Source: Bordetella petrii (GTDB lineage Bacteria; Pseudomonadota; Gammaproteobacteria; Burkholderiales; Burkholderiaceae_B). Taken from it: a stretch of DNA of 64,000 nt. Each line of letters starts with the position of its first letter. Within the stretch, counting starts at the first letter, position 1. Under the pieces are notes generated by a model. It saw only the letters and a program-made list of their open reading frames with translations, ran no database searches and was not told the origin of the DNA. Shown one piece after another: positions 56,195-64,000 of this stretch. The position numbers were made by a program, and so were the translations under genes. Where the stretch lies: the NCBI RefSeq assembly GCF_000067205.1, contig NC_010170.1:4030001-4094000 (forward strand). The letters run 5' to 3'.

Positions 56195-56227
56195 CATAGT
56201 ATGTATTTCCAAGAAATCATATTATGA
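56195..56227. promoter_or_regulatory. Paired palindromes upstream of kdgD
   Basis: CATA-G-TATG (56195-56203) and TCATA-T-TATGA (56217-56227) lie 17-49 bases before the kdgD start, centred about 23 bases apart. TCATATGA (57048-57055) and ATCATATCA (57025-57033) occur before the regulator gene. The shared TCATA element suggests operator sites of the FadR-type protein. Confidence 0.55.
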
Positions 56228-56241
56228 CTTTTGAAGGCACG

Positions 56242-56991
56242 TCAATCGGTTTGTGCGGGCACCGGGCTGCGGCGCGTCAGCGAGCGGTAACGCTGGATAC
56301 CAATCAGCAGATGACGGCGCATGGCGTCGCGCGCGCGGTCCACATCGCTGGCGAAAATCGCCTCGGCGATCTCGGCGTGTTCAGCCAGAATGGTGTGGTC
56401 GCGGTTGGGCAGCGGATCTACCCCGCCCATCACCGTGCGGAACTTCACGCGCGGAATCATGCGCCGGCCGATATGCTCCAGGAAGGTCTTGAACCGGCTG
56501 TTGTTGGTGGCTGCCGCAATGGCCATGTGAAAGCGGAAATCGGATTCGTCGGTGGAGCGGCCTTCGGACATGAGTTGCGCGAAGTTATCGAGCTCGGCCT
56601 GGATTTCCGCTTCCTGCGCGGGCGAACTGCGCGCCGCCGCCAGCCCGGCCGCCTCGACTTCGATGCCGATGCGCAATTCAAGCTCTTCAATAATGTCCGA
56701 GATCTTGTCGGTGGCGTGCGAGAACAGCGTCAGGGTTTCGTCCGACTGCTGCGGCCCCAGCACGAAAACGCCAGCCCCCTGGCGGGATTCCAGCAAGCCG
56801 TCGGCGCGCAAAGTGGCCACGGCTTCGCGAATGACCGTGCGGCTGAAGCCGAATTTTTCTACCAGCACCTGTTCGGTGGGCAGTTTGTCGCCCGGGGCGT
56901 ACATGCCGCCCTCGATACGCGACCGAAGCTCGTCCGCCACCTGCGACGAAAGGGTTTTCTTTCTTGCCTGGGCGGGGGGAGGGGCTTTCAT
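56242..56991 (-). CDS. FadR-subfamily GntR transcriptional regulator
   Basis: A 249-residue regulator. The start at 56991 (MKAPPPAQARKKTLSSQVAD) follows CAGGAGAACCCC; an upstream GTG six codons earlier is unlikely. The winged-helix domain is ELRSRIEGGMYAPGDKLPTE, QVLVEKFGFSRTVIREAVAT and LRADGLLESRQGAGVFVLGP. The C-terminal FCD domain is all-helical (ELELRIGIEVEAAGLAAARS, FRFHMAIAAATNNSRFKTFL, DHTILAEHAEIAEAIFASDV). It leads the sugar-acid operon and probably represses it until the acid is present. Confidence 0.93.
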   Translation of the reverse strand: MKAPPPAQARKKTLSSQVADELRSRIEGGMYAPGDKLPTEQVLVEKFGFSRTVIREAVATLRADGLLESRQGAGVFVLGPQQSDETLTLFSHATDKISDIIEELELRIGIEVEAAGLAAARSSPAQEAEIQAELDNFAQLMSEGRSTDESDFRFHMAIAAATNNSRFKTFLEHIGRRMIPRVKFRTVMGGVDPLPNRDHTILAEHAEIAEAIFASDVDRARDAMRRHLLIGIQRYRSLTRRSPVPAQTD

Positions 56992-57286
56992 GGGGTTCTC
57001 CTGCGGCACAGCGCGTTGAAGGCCATCATATCACTTGACCATAGCCATCATATGAACAATAAGCAGATGCCTGCGCATCCGCGCCGGGCCAGATAGTAGC
57101 GCTGTGCGGCGAGCCCAGGGAATTGTTCCAGGACGGAAAAGAAGTTCTGCATGGCGCCCCGTTTTTCGCGCCCCGGGCCGGGAACAGAATGCAGGCTTCC
57201 AAGATGCCGGCGTCCAACATACAGGCCGCCACCGCCGGAGCACACGCAATAACGTCCCGTCCGCCTTATTCCGTATCGAGCAACCC

Positions 57287-58528
57287 ATGAATCGACCTTT
57301 CCTGCTGTCGCGGTTTGGCCGCCGGCCAGCCGCGGCGCTTGCCGGCGTGATGCTGATCGCCATGTCGCTGCGCGCGCCGTTGACCGGCATCGCGCCGTTG
57401 ATTGACCTGATCCGCATCCAGCTGCACCTGAGCGCGGCTGCCGCCGGCATGCTGACCACCCTTCCGCTGCTTGCGTTCGCCATGGTGTCGCTGGCCGCGC
57501 CGCCACTGGCCGGCCGCTACGGGCACGAACGCAGCCTGTTTGCCGCGATGGCCTTGCTGGGCTTGGGGGTGCTGCTGCGGTCGGCCGGGTCGGTCTTCTA
57601 CCTGTTCGCCGGCACCGCTCTGGCCGGCTGCGCCATCGCCATCGGTAACGTCCTGCTGCCCAGCCTGCTCAAACGCGACTTCCCGGAACAGGCTGCCGCC
57701 CTCACCGCCGCTTATGTGCTGGCCATGAGCATCGCCGCCGGCCTGGCTTCGGCCATCGCCATTCCCCTGGCCGGCGTGTCGGGCGGAAGCTGGCGCTGGC
57801 CGGCGCTGGCCATGGCGGCGCCGCCGCTGCTGGCGGCGCTGGCATGGGCGCCCCAGCTGGCGCGCCCCCGGCAGCGGCCCGCGACTGGCCTCGCAGCCCC
57901 GGCCTGCGGCGTATGGAGTTCACCCCTGGCCTGGCACGTCACGTGCTACCTGGGCCTGAATTCGTTTGTCTTCTATGTGTGCATCGGCTGGCTGCCCGCC
58001 ATTCTGCACGATGTCGGCTATACCAGCGCCCAGGCGGGCGCCCTGCATGGGCTGCTGCAGTTGATGTCCGCCGTGCCCGCGCTGTTCGTCGCGCCACTGC
58101 TGCGGCGCATGCGAGATCAGCGATTGCTGGGCGGCAGCGCCGCTCTATTGTCGCTTGCCGGCCTGGCCGGATTGCTCGCGTTGCCTGGCTGGAGCCAGGC
58201 CTGGGTGGTGTTGCTGGGGTTGGGCACCGGCGCCGGTGTCATTCTGGGGCTGGCGTTCGTCACCCTACGCACCAGCGGGCCGCAATCCGCCGCCACCCTG
58301 TCGGGCATGGCGCAATGCATGGGCTACTTACTTGCGTCGGCGGGGCCAGTGCTGGCCGGCGCCCTGCACGAAGCCACCGGCGGCTGGCATGCCGCGCTGT
58401 TACTGTGCGCCCTGCTCAGCTTGCTGATGGCGCTGGCCGCGCTGGGGGCCGGCCGCGCGGCGGTGGTGGACTGCCCGCTCGCCGGCATTGCACGCATTGC
58501 CGCGGCCGCCGCCGACCCGGCTCAGTGA
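57287..58528 (+). CDS. CynX/NimT-family MFS transporter
   Basis: A 413-residue membrane protein with 12 hydrophobic helices. The start at 57287 (MNRPFLLSRFGRRPAAALAG) has only a weak ribosome site but fits the family. The CynX-like features are LIAMSLRAPLTGIAPLIDLI, LPLLAFAMVSLAAPPLAGRYG and the second-half LNSFVFYVCIGWLPAILHDVG. Members export or import small molecules such as cyanate or nitroimidazoles. It is divergent from the regulator of the sugar-acid operon and convergent with the LysR gene (7-base overlap). Confidence 0.9.
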   Translation: MNRPFLLSRFGRRPAAALAGVMLIAMSLRAPLTGIAPLIDLIRIQLHLSAAAAGMLTTLPLLAFAMVSLAAPPLAGRYGHERSLFAAMALLGLGVLLRSAGSVFYLFAGTALAGCAIAIGNVLLPSLLKRDFPEQAAALTAAYVLAMSIAAGLASAIAIPLAGVSGGSWRWPALAMAAPPLLAALAWAPQLARPRQRPATGLAAPACGVWSSPLAWHVTCYLGLNSFVFYVCIGWLPAILHDVGYTSAQAGALHGLLQLMSAVPALFVAPLLRRMRDQRLLGGSAALLSLAGLAGLLALPGWSQAWVVLLGLGTGAGVILGLAFVTLRTSGPQSAATLSGMAQCMGYLLASAGPVLAGALHEATGGWHAALLLCALLSLLMALAALGAGRAAVVDCPLAGIARIAAAAADPAQ

Positions 58529-59454
58529 GCTGCCGGCTCGGCCTCGGCGCTGACGCCCGGCAACGAGCCCGCCATGACGAACAGCTCGTCGAGCAGCATC
58601 TGGACCCGGCTGGCGCGCTGGCGGCTGGGCGGATACAGCACCCAGATCGCCGGGCCCGCCGGACGATAATCGCCCAGCACTTCGACCAGGGCGCCCTTTT
58701 GCAGCTGGGGCAGCACGACGTAATCGGGCGCCTGAATAATGCCCACGCCCTGCGCGGCGGCATCCATCAGGGCCTCGCCATTGTCGACGAGCAGGTTGCC
58801 GTGCACCGCCACACTGTGATGCGCCTGGCTGGCGTCGACGAAATCCCATAGCCATTTCAGGCGCTTGCCGGGCCTGACATACAACAGACAATTGTGCTGG
58901 GCCAGGTCTTGCGGCACGGACGGCGTGCCCCATTCGGCCAGGTAGCCCGGCGCCGCGGCGGTCACGATGCGCGATTGCCGCAACTTGCGCGCCACCAGGC
59001 GGGCCTCGGTGGTCTCGCCGATCGACAATGCGACATCGAAGTTGTCTTCGGTCAGGTCGTCGAGCCGGTCGGAAAGTGTGACACTGATGGTCAGCTCCGC
59101 AAACCGCTTGGCGAAGCTGTTGAGCAGCGGCATGATCCACAGCTTGCCGTAGCTTACGGGCAGCACCACGCGCAACGTGCCGCGCGGCGTATCCCGCAGC
59201 GCCGTCACCTCGTTCTTGGCCTCTTCGAGCTGGTCGAGAATCAGCTTGCAACGCTGGTAGAACGCCAGGCCGTCGGGGGTGGGGCTGACACGCCGGGTGG
59301 TGCGCTCGAGCAACTTGACTCCCAGATCTGCCTCGAGCTTCGAGATGATCCGGCTGACCGTTGCATTGGACGTCTCCAGCGCATCGGCGGTTTTCGTAAA
59401 GCTGCGCAGCTCCACCGTCTTGACGAACACGCCAATTTCGTTGAACTGGTCCAA
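58522..59454 (-). CDS. LysR-family transcriptional regulator
   Basis: A 310-residue regulator with an N-terminal helix-turn-helix (VKTVELRSFTKTADALETSN then ATVSRIISKLEADLGVKLLE), linker helix and a two-lobe effector domain (GTLRVVLPVSYGKLWIMPLL, FDVALSIGETTEARLVARKL). It is of the CrgA/DsdC-like group with RTTRRVSPTPDGLAFYQRCK. It lies 16 bases before the exported lyase gene on the same strand and overlaps the MFS gene end. It may control either. Confidence 0.92.
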   Translation of the reverse strand: MDQFNEIGVFVKTVELRSFTKTADALETSNATVSRIISKLEADLGVKLLERTTRRVSPTPDGLAFYQRCKLILDQLEEAKNEVTALRDTPRGTLRVVLPVSYGKLWIMPLLNSFAKRFAELTISVTLSDRLDDLTEDNFDVALSIGETTEARLVARKLRQSRIVTAAAPGYLAEWGTPSVPQDLAQHNCLLYVRPGKRLKWLWDFVDASQAHHSVAVHGNLLVDNGEALMDAAAQGVGIIQAPDYVVLPQLQKGALVEVLGDYRPAGPAIWVLYPPSRQRASRVQMLLDELFVMAGSLPGVSAEAEPAAH

Positions 59455-59470
59455 TTAAGGCTCCGTGCGG

Positions 59471-61012
59471 CTAGCTGCCCTGTCCGCTGGCGACCAGCTG
59501 ATCGAACTGCTTGTCCAGTTCGGCCAGGGAATCGTCGATATGCTTGCGCCGGGCCTGGACCCAGGCATCCTGGGCGGCCAGGCGCTCGCGCGCCTCGTTC
59601 AGCATGCGCTGCATTTCCGCAGGCTGCGGGCCGCCCGACGTGGCGCGGTGCTTCACGATCGCCACCGGGTCGAGCGTGGCGCGGAATTCGGCCTCGGCCA
59701 TCGGCAGCTCGGCGGGATACTTCGAGCCATGCACCGCCTCTTCGTAAATGCGCCGCGCCTGATCGTACGGAAAATCCAGCGGCTTGATGTTGTTGGCCTT
59801 CGCGTAGCTCACCACCTCGGACGCGAAATGGTGCCCCACGCGGAACGGCAGCTTGTATTTGCGCATCAGCACGTCGGCCAGCTCTTGCGATGCAGTCCAG
59901 TCGCTGTTCAATTCTTCCAGCGCGCGATCCGGGCTGATGACCATGGCCTTCAACACGCGGTTCCAGCGTTGCAACACAGTGATGGCGCTGTCGACCATGG
60001 CGGAATTCTGCTTCACGCTCTTGGGATCGCTCATGCCCGGCGTGATGTTGTGAGTCTGCAGCACGGGGCCCATGGCCAGCGTCACGGCGGTGGACGCGGC
60101 GCTGCGGGTGCCATTCAGCAGGCCCGGGTTGCGCTTCTGCGGCATGGCGCTTGACACATAGGTATTACCGCCACCCTCTTCCAGCAGGATCCACGGGCGC
60201 GACTGCGCGTACTGCGTCATCACGTCCTCGACGAAGTTGCCGGTGTGCAGCGCGATACTGGTCACGATAGACGCGACCTCCACCGGCTGGTCCATGGAAG
60301 AGATTTGCGACGCATCGTAGGCATTGTCCACCAGCGCCGCAAAGCCCAGGTATTGCGCCATGCGCTTGCGGTTCAGCGGCCAGCTGGTGCCGTTGAGCAC
60401 CGTGGTGCCCATGGGCGACCGGTCGATGCGGGCATAGGCCTCGCGTATGCGCTGCGCGTCGCGGTCCAGCCCCGCCGCGTGCCCCAGCAGGTAGTGGCCA
60501 TAGCTGTTGGGCTGCGCGGCCACGCCGTTGGTGTAGTTCGGCACGATGGTGTCGGCATGCTTGGCGGCCAGACTTACCAGCGTGGTAGAGGTGGCGTTGA
60601 GCTGGTCGGCAAGATCGAGCAGCTTGTCGCGCAGAATGGCGCTGCGGTAGGTGGCGTGCATGTCCTGGCTGGAGCGGCCCGCATGCAGCAGCGTGACGTC
60701 CTGGCCCGCGGCCTTGATCAGCAGCGGCTCGAAGGTGATCACGGTGGCCGGCCGCTTGGCGCCCGGCTGGTTGCCGTCTTCGATTACCTTGGCCACGCCT
60801 GCCGCCAGGCGCGGCGCCATGGATTTGTCGAGCAGCCCTTCGTCGGCATTGATGACGGCGGTGGCCTTGTTGATCTCGCCCAGCCAGAAAAACGGATCGC
60901 GAGGGGCTTTCTGGGCGGTGGAGGCCGCGGGCTGGGCCGGCTGCGCCACGGCGCCCATCGCGGGAAATGACAGGGCCAGCGCCAGGCCCAGCGAGGAAAG
61001 CGAATGTCTCAT
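59471..61012 (-). CDS. Exported argininosuccinate-lyase/fumarase superfamily protein
   Basis: A 513-residue protein starting at 61012 with a signal peptide (MRHSLSSLGLALALSFPAMG then AVAQ). The mature part has the all-helical fumarase/ASL fold with LHAGRSSQDMHATYRSAILR, GHYLLGHAAGLDRDAQRIRE, and the signature SSAMPQKRNPG with the catalytic serine loop, and MRKYKLPFRVGHHFASEVV. ASL enzymes are cytoplasmic and have no signal peptide, so a periplasmic member is unusual; the substrate is unknown. It lies just behind an acyl-CoA ligase remnant. Confidence 0.85.
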   Translation of the reverse strand: MRHSLSSLGLALALSFPAMGAVAQPAQPAASTAQKAPRDPFFWLGEINKATAVINADEGLLDKSMAPRLAAGVAKVIEDGNQPGAKRPATVITFEPLLIKAAGQDVTLLHAGRSSQDMHATYRSAILRDKLLDLADQLNATSTTLVSLAAKHADTIVPNYTNGVAAQPNSYGHYLLGHAAGLDRDAQRIREAYARIDRSPMGTTVLNGTSWPLNRKRMAQYLGFAALVDNAYDASQISSMDQPVEVASIVTSIALHTGNFVEDVMTQYAQSRPWILLEEGGGNTYVSSAMPQKRNPGLLNGTRSAASTAVTLAMGPVLQTHNITPGMSDPKSVKQNSAMVDSAITVLQRWNRVLKAMVISPDRALEELNSDWTASQELADVLMRKYKLPFRVGHHFASEVVSYAKANNIKPLDFPYDQARRIYEEAVHGSKYPAELPMAEAEFRATLDPVAIVKHRATSGGPQPAEMQRMLNEARERLAAQDAWVQARRKHIDDSLAELDKQFDQLVASGQGS

Positions 61013-61149
61013 GAAATTCTCGTTATATGGCAAAGCGAATAGTGTAAGTGGCCCGGGGCGTATCGGGGCAGCATGGCGCTGGGCGCCTTACTGAGCAGCC
61101 CGCAAGGGGAATATGCATAGCAAATATTATTCGTTTATGGCGGTAAATG

Positions 61150-61415
61150 CGCTACCTAGAATGGCTTGCGTGGTCCCCATTGAAGACGACATCAAGGGCA
61201 CCAAGCCCGTGGCCTTCGTGGTGCTGCGCGCCGGCGCCGCCGCCGACGAGGCCGCCATCAAGCCATTCGCGCTGGCGCGCGCCACGGCCTGTCAGCATCC
61301 GCGCCATGTCTGGTTCGTGCCGGCGCTTCCCCTGGCCAGCACCAACAAAATCGACCGCGCGCGCCTGCTGCGCACAGCGGCCGAACACACCGGCCGCGTC
61401 GCGGCTTTGCGTTAG
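61150..61415 (+). pseudogene. C-terminal remnant of an acyl-CoA synthetase (AMP-binding enzyme)
   Basis: About 88 residues of the C-terminal domain of an acyl-CoA ligase: MACVVPIEDDIKGTKPVAFV, then LARATACQHPRHVWFVPALP and LASTNKIDRARLLRTAAEHT, which holds the adenylation lysine (TNKID). The adenylate domain (about 430 residues) is missing, and the region upstream contains no match. An in-frame ATG at 61113 or 61137 could start a short protein, but no function is likely. The 3' end overlaps the convergent solute-binding gene by 4 bases. Confidence 0.75.
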
Positions 61416-62446
61416 CTGCCCGCGGCGATGCGCGCGTCATCGAAGAAATAGTCTTTCCATGAAGCGGGCAGGTTCTTGATCGCGCCGACCTGGTGCATGA
61501 ACTTCGCCAGCGGATAAGTATTCTCGGGCGTGGTCTGGTACTGGATGTCCGGGTCTTTGATGATGGAAACCAGAAAATCGCGGTCAATGCGGGCGCCGCT
61601 GGTGCGGATATAAATGTCGGCCGCCTGGTCGGGGTGCGCCTTCACGAACTGTTCGGCATCCTGCAGTGCATCCAGAAACGCATCGAAGACCTTGCGCCGC
61701 GTCTGCTGAAAGCGCGTGGTGGCAAACAGCAGCGTCGAAGAACCGGGGCCGCCCAGCACGTCGTACGACGACAGGATCTTGTGAGCCTGCGGGTTGCCCG
61801 CCAGTTCCTGATTCCAGAACGGCGGCGTTGCAAAATGGGCTGTCACTTCCGTGCCGCCGTTGATGATGGCAGCGGTCGCATCCGGATGGGGCAGCCCTAC
61901 CGTCAGCTTGTCCAGCCGGTCGTACTGGGCGTCGCCCCATTGCCTGGCGGCCGCCATCTGCAGGTACCTGGCCTGCACCGACACCCGCACGGCCGGCAAC
62001 GCGATCCGGTCATCGGGGCCCAGGTCGGCAATCGTCTTCACCTTGGGATTGGTGCTGACCAGGTAGGTGGGCAAATTTCCCAGCGAAGCAATGCCCTTGA
62101 CGCCCTGCCTGCCATGGGTGCGATCCCATATCGTCAACAGGGGGCCGACGCCGGCCGCCGCGATGTCGATGGACCCGGACAGCAAGGCCTCGTTGACGGC
62201 GCTTCCGCCCGACAACTTCACCCATTCGACCTCGATATCCACGCCAGCCTGTTTGCCGCGCTGCTCGATATAGCCCTGGTCGCGCGCTACGTTCAGCAGC
62301 AGGTACACAATGCCGAACTGTTCGGCGATGCGCAGTTTTTCCGACGCGGCATGCGCGGCGGGCATTGCCGCGGTCAGCAGCGCCATGGCCGCCGCGATGG
62401 CGCGCAGCGGGCGGGCCGCGAACTGCTTGAACTGGAATGCTTGCAT
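61412..62446 (-). CDS. ABC transporter solute-binding protein, nitrate/sulfonate/taurine type
   Basis: A 344-residue receptor with a signal peptide (residues 1-33, AMPAAHA). The start at 62446 (MQAFQFKQFAARPLRAIAAA) is preferred. The NMT1/SsuA-like fold is seen in LRIAEQFGIVYLLLNVARDQ, EVEWVKLSGGSAVNEALLSG, SIDIAAAGVGPLLTIWDRTH and FVKAHPDQAADIYIRTSGAR. No permease or ATPase lies within the window. It may serve with the sulfate or sulfonate system. Confidence 0.9.
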   Translation of the reverse strand: MQAFQFKQFAARPLRAIAAAMALLTAAMPAAHAASEKLRIAEQFGIVYLLLNVARDQGYIEQRGKQAGVDIEVEWVKLSGGSAVNEALLSGSIDIAAAGVGPLLTIWDRTHGRQGVKGIASLGNLPTYLVSTNPKVKTIADLGPDDRIALPAVRVSVQARYLQMAAARQWGDAQYDRLDKLTVGLPHPDATAAIINGGTEVTAHFATPPFWNQELAGNPQAHKILSSYDVLGGPGSSTLLFATTRFQQTRRKVFDAFLDALQDAEQFVKAHPDQAADIYIRTSGARIDRDFLVSIIKDPDIQYQTTPENTYPLAKFMHQVGAIKNLPASWKDYFFDDARIAAGS

Positions 62447-62549
62447 GCTCGTATCCTCATGAGTCTTGGAACACCACGCGCCGCAAAGCGGCACGCCAGG
62501 ACGAGCGCCCGGCGCGCCATGCTTGCCGTTCCGTGGGTGCTGAATAAAC

Positions 62550-63566
62550 CTATTTGGCCTGGAAGATCTGGTCGAAGGTGCCGCCATCGCTGAAGTGCGT
62601 CTTCTGGGCCTCGCGCCAGGTGCCGAACACCTCGCCCAGCTTGACCAGCTTCAGGTCCGGAAATTTGTCGCGGTACTTGGCCGCCACGTCCCGGTTGATG
62701 GGGCGATAGTAGTTCTGCGCAATGATGTCCTGCGCCTCGGGCGTGTACAGGAACTTCAAGTAAGCCTCGGCGAGCTCACGAGTGCCTTTCTTGTCGACAT
62801 TGCGATCCACGATGGTGACCGGCGGCTCGGCCAGGATGGACAGCGACGGCACGACAATGTCGAACTTGTCGGGCCCCAGCTCATTCAGCGCCAGGAAGGC
62901 CTCGTTTTCCCACGCCAGCAGCACATCGCCCTGCCCGCGCTCGACAAAGGTCGTGGTCGAACCGCGCGCGCCGGTATCCAGCACCGGCACGTGCTGGTAC
63001 AGCTGGCGCACGAACTCTTTCGCCCGCGCGGCATCGCCGCCGCTGCGATCAAGTTCGTAGGCCCAGGCAGCCAGGTAGTTCCAGCGCGCGCCGCCCGAAG
63101 TCTTGGGATTCGGCGTAATGACTTCGACCCCGTCTTTCACCAGGTCGTCCCAGTCTTTGATCTGCTTGGGGTTGCCCTTGCGCACCAGGAACACGATGGT
63201 CGACGTATAGGGCGAGCTGTTGTCCGGCAGGCGGGCCTGCCAATCCTGGGCGAGCAGGCCGCGGTCGGCGATAGCATCGATGTCATAGGCCAGGGCCAGG
63301 GTCACCACGTCGGCGTCCAGCCCGTCGATCACCGAGCGGGCCTGTTTTCCCGAGCCGCCATGCGACTGGCGGACTGTCAGGGCCGCGCCCTTCTCCTTCT
63401 TGTAAGCCGCCACGAACTTTTCGTTCACGGCGCGATAAAGCTCGCGCGTCGGGTCATAAGACACATTCAGCAATTCCCGGCCCGATTGCGCCTGCGCGCC
63501 GGAAATCGGCAAGGCAGCAGCCACCGTGGCCGCCAGCAAGGCAGCCAGCCAGCTTCTTTTGTTCAT
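62550..63566 (-). CDS. sbp: Sulfate (thiosulfate) ABC transporter solute-binding protein
   Basis: A 338-residue periplasmic receptor with a signal peptide (residues 1-26, ALPISGAQA). The start at 63566 follows CAGGAGAAATAAA. The Sbp/CysP marks are LLNVSYDPTRELYRAVNEKF, the ligand-binding RQSHGGSGKQARSVIDGLDA and NPKTSGGARWNYLAAWAYEL, and EDVLLAWENEAFL-like GDVLLAWENEAFLALNELG. It sits 103 bases upstream of the sulfonate-type receptor gene. The CysTWA partners are not in the window. Confidence 0.95.
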   Translation of the reverse strand: MNKRSWLAALLAATVAAALPISGAQAQSGRELLNVSYDPTRELYRAVNEKFVAAYKKEKGAALTVRQSHGGSGKQARSVIDGLDADVVTLALAYDIDAIADRGLLAQDWQARLPDNSSPYTSTIVFLVRKGNPKQIKDWDDLVKDGVEVITPNPKTSGGARWNYLAAWAYELDRSGGDAARAKEFVRQLYQHVPVLDTGARGSTTTFVERGQGDVLLAWENEAFLALNELGPDKFDIVVPSLSILAEPPVTIVDRNVDKKGTRELAEAYLKFLYTPEAQDIIAQNYYRPINRDVAAKYRDKFPDLKLVKLGEVFGTWREAQKTHFSDGGTFDQIFQAK

Positions 63567-63663
63567 CTTTATTTCTCCTGTTTCGGCATCAGCCTGTGTG
63601 TATGGCCTTGATTCATGGTGCCGCAGGCGCGGCCAGAAACGGAAGGAATTGTTTTCTTGTTGC

Positions 63664-63682
63664 TTATGCGGACAACGCATAA
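63664..63682. promoter_or_regulatory. Palindrome in the sbp/ssuA-like intergenic region
   Basis: TTATGCG-GACAA-CGCATAA is a perfect 7-bp inverted repeat. It lies in the 225-base divergent region between sbp and the sulfonate receptor, next to an AT-rich stretch (TTAATTAATTTTTTATTT), and is a candidate CysB/Cbl-type or other regulator site controlling both directions. Confidence 0.5.
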
Positions 63683-63791
63683 ACAACGCGCCGCGCAGCT
63701 TCTTAATTAATTTTTTATTTGTCTTTTGCGGCGGAGAACAAAGGTCTGAGAATGATTCGCCTGACACGACACGCAGCCATTACCCCACACC

Positions 63792-64000
63792 ATGACCCGC
63801 TCATTCCTGTTGAACCCCGCGCGCCGCGCGGCACTGAGCGCGCTGGCCGGCGCCGCGCTGGCCACCTGCCTGCCATTGCCCTCGCCGGCCCGCGCGGCCA
63901 AGACCTTACGCATCGGCTACCAGAAATCATCCACCCTGATCACCGTGCTCAAGGTGCAGGGCACACTGGAAAAGCGCCTGGCCGAACAGGGCGTCGCGGT
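63792..64000 (+). CDS. Sulfonate ABC transporter solute-binding protein (partial, C-terminus beyond window)
   Basis: About 70 residues starting MTRSFLLNPARRAALSALAG, a signal peptide ending PSPARA, then KTLRIGYQKSSTLITVLKVQ and GTLEKRLAEQGV, the SsuA pattern of aliphatic sulfonate receptors. It is divergent from sbp and runs off the right edge of the window. The gene should be the first of an ssu operon. Confidence 0.85.
   Translation, partial: MTRSFLLNPARRAALSALAGAALATCLPLPSPARAAKTLRIGYQKSSTLITVLKVQGTLEKRLAEQGVA

Noticed and set aside
61034..61149. Start of a small complete gene at 61113
   Set aside because: The downstream protein matches only the C-terminal domain of acyl-CoA ligases; the first residues have no family counterpart, so it is listed as a remnant.

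Overview
The window is GC-rich, densely packed bacterial chromosome. Gene content points to a betaproteobacterium of the Alcaligenaceae (Bordetella/Achromobacter type): a Bug-family solute receptor, the DUF3348-DUF802-OmpA-DUF2894 cluster, DUF3079, a WXXGXW repeat protein and many transport/catabolic operons. The genus is an inference. No rRNA, tRNA, insertion sequence, prophage or CRISPR array was recognised.

Layout. 1-7.5 kb (minus strand): a respiratory nitrate reductase operon narGHJI followed by a NifM-like prolyl isomerase. 7.7-11.2 kb: a VOC protein, nitronate monooxygenase, an AraC regulator and an EamA exporter. 11.3-13.9 kb: a cyanide-insensitive type bd quinol oxidase (cioA, cioB and a 43-residue third subunit). 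14.3-17.7 kb: a membrane-bound sugar/alcohol dehydrogenase (subunit 3, GMC flavoprotein, diheme cytochrome c). 17.8-21.2 kb: a copper-type TonB receptor gene that has lost its 3' end and is joined to an XRE-cupin regulator that has lost its 5' end. 21.3-32.8 kb: housekeeping and stress genes (tpm, YqjE, YceI, amidase, M20 peptidase, periplasmic SodC, Hsp20-Lon) plus a candidate small RNA. 33-37.2 kb: an aldo/keto reductase divergent from an operon with a class II aldolase, a Bug receptor and a hydroxyacid dehydrogenase. 37.3-39.1 kb: an AhpD-like peroxidase and a cupin facing an Rrf2 regulator, with the same palindrome in front of both units. 39.1-43.4 kb: the four-gene cluster built around a MotA/TolQ-like protein with a giant tail and a MotB-like OmpA protein. 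43.4-47.9 kb: class C beta-lactamase, two abutting gene remnants, a DUF899 protein and WXXGXW proteins. 47.9-57 kb: an eight-gene minus-strand operon for uptake and breakdown of a probable sugar acid (FadR-type regulator, KDG dehydratase, peptide-type ABC transporter, two dehydrogenases). 57-64 kb: CynX-like exporter, LysR regulator, an exported argininosuccinate-lyase-like protein, an acyl-CoA ligase remnant and three ABC solute-binding proteins of the sulfate/sulfonate type.

The best candidate for an undescribed system is the 39.1-43.4 kb cluster. It has the core architecture of an ion-driven 5:2 stator motor (MotAB/ExbBD/TolQR, and especially the Zorya ZorAB defence motor), with a tail of about 540 residues carrying seven 11-residue repeats, and is flanked by two uncharacterised proteins in a tight operon. 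A second theme is genome erosion: three places where gene fragments are fused or left over suggest small deletions between same-strand genes.
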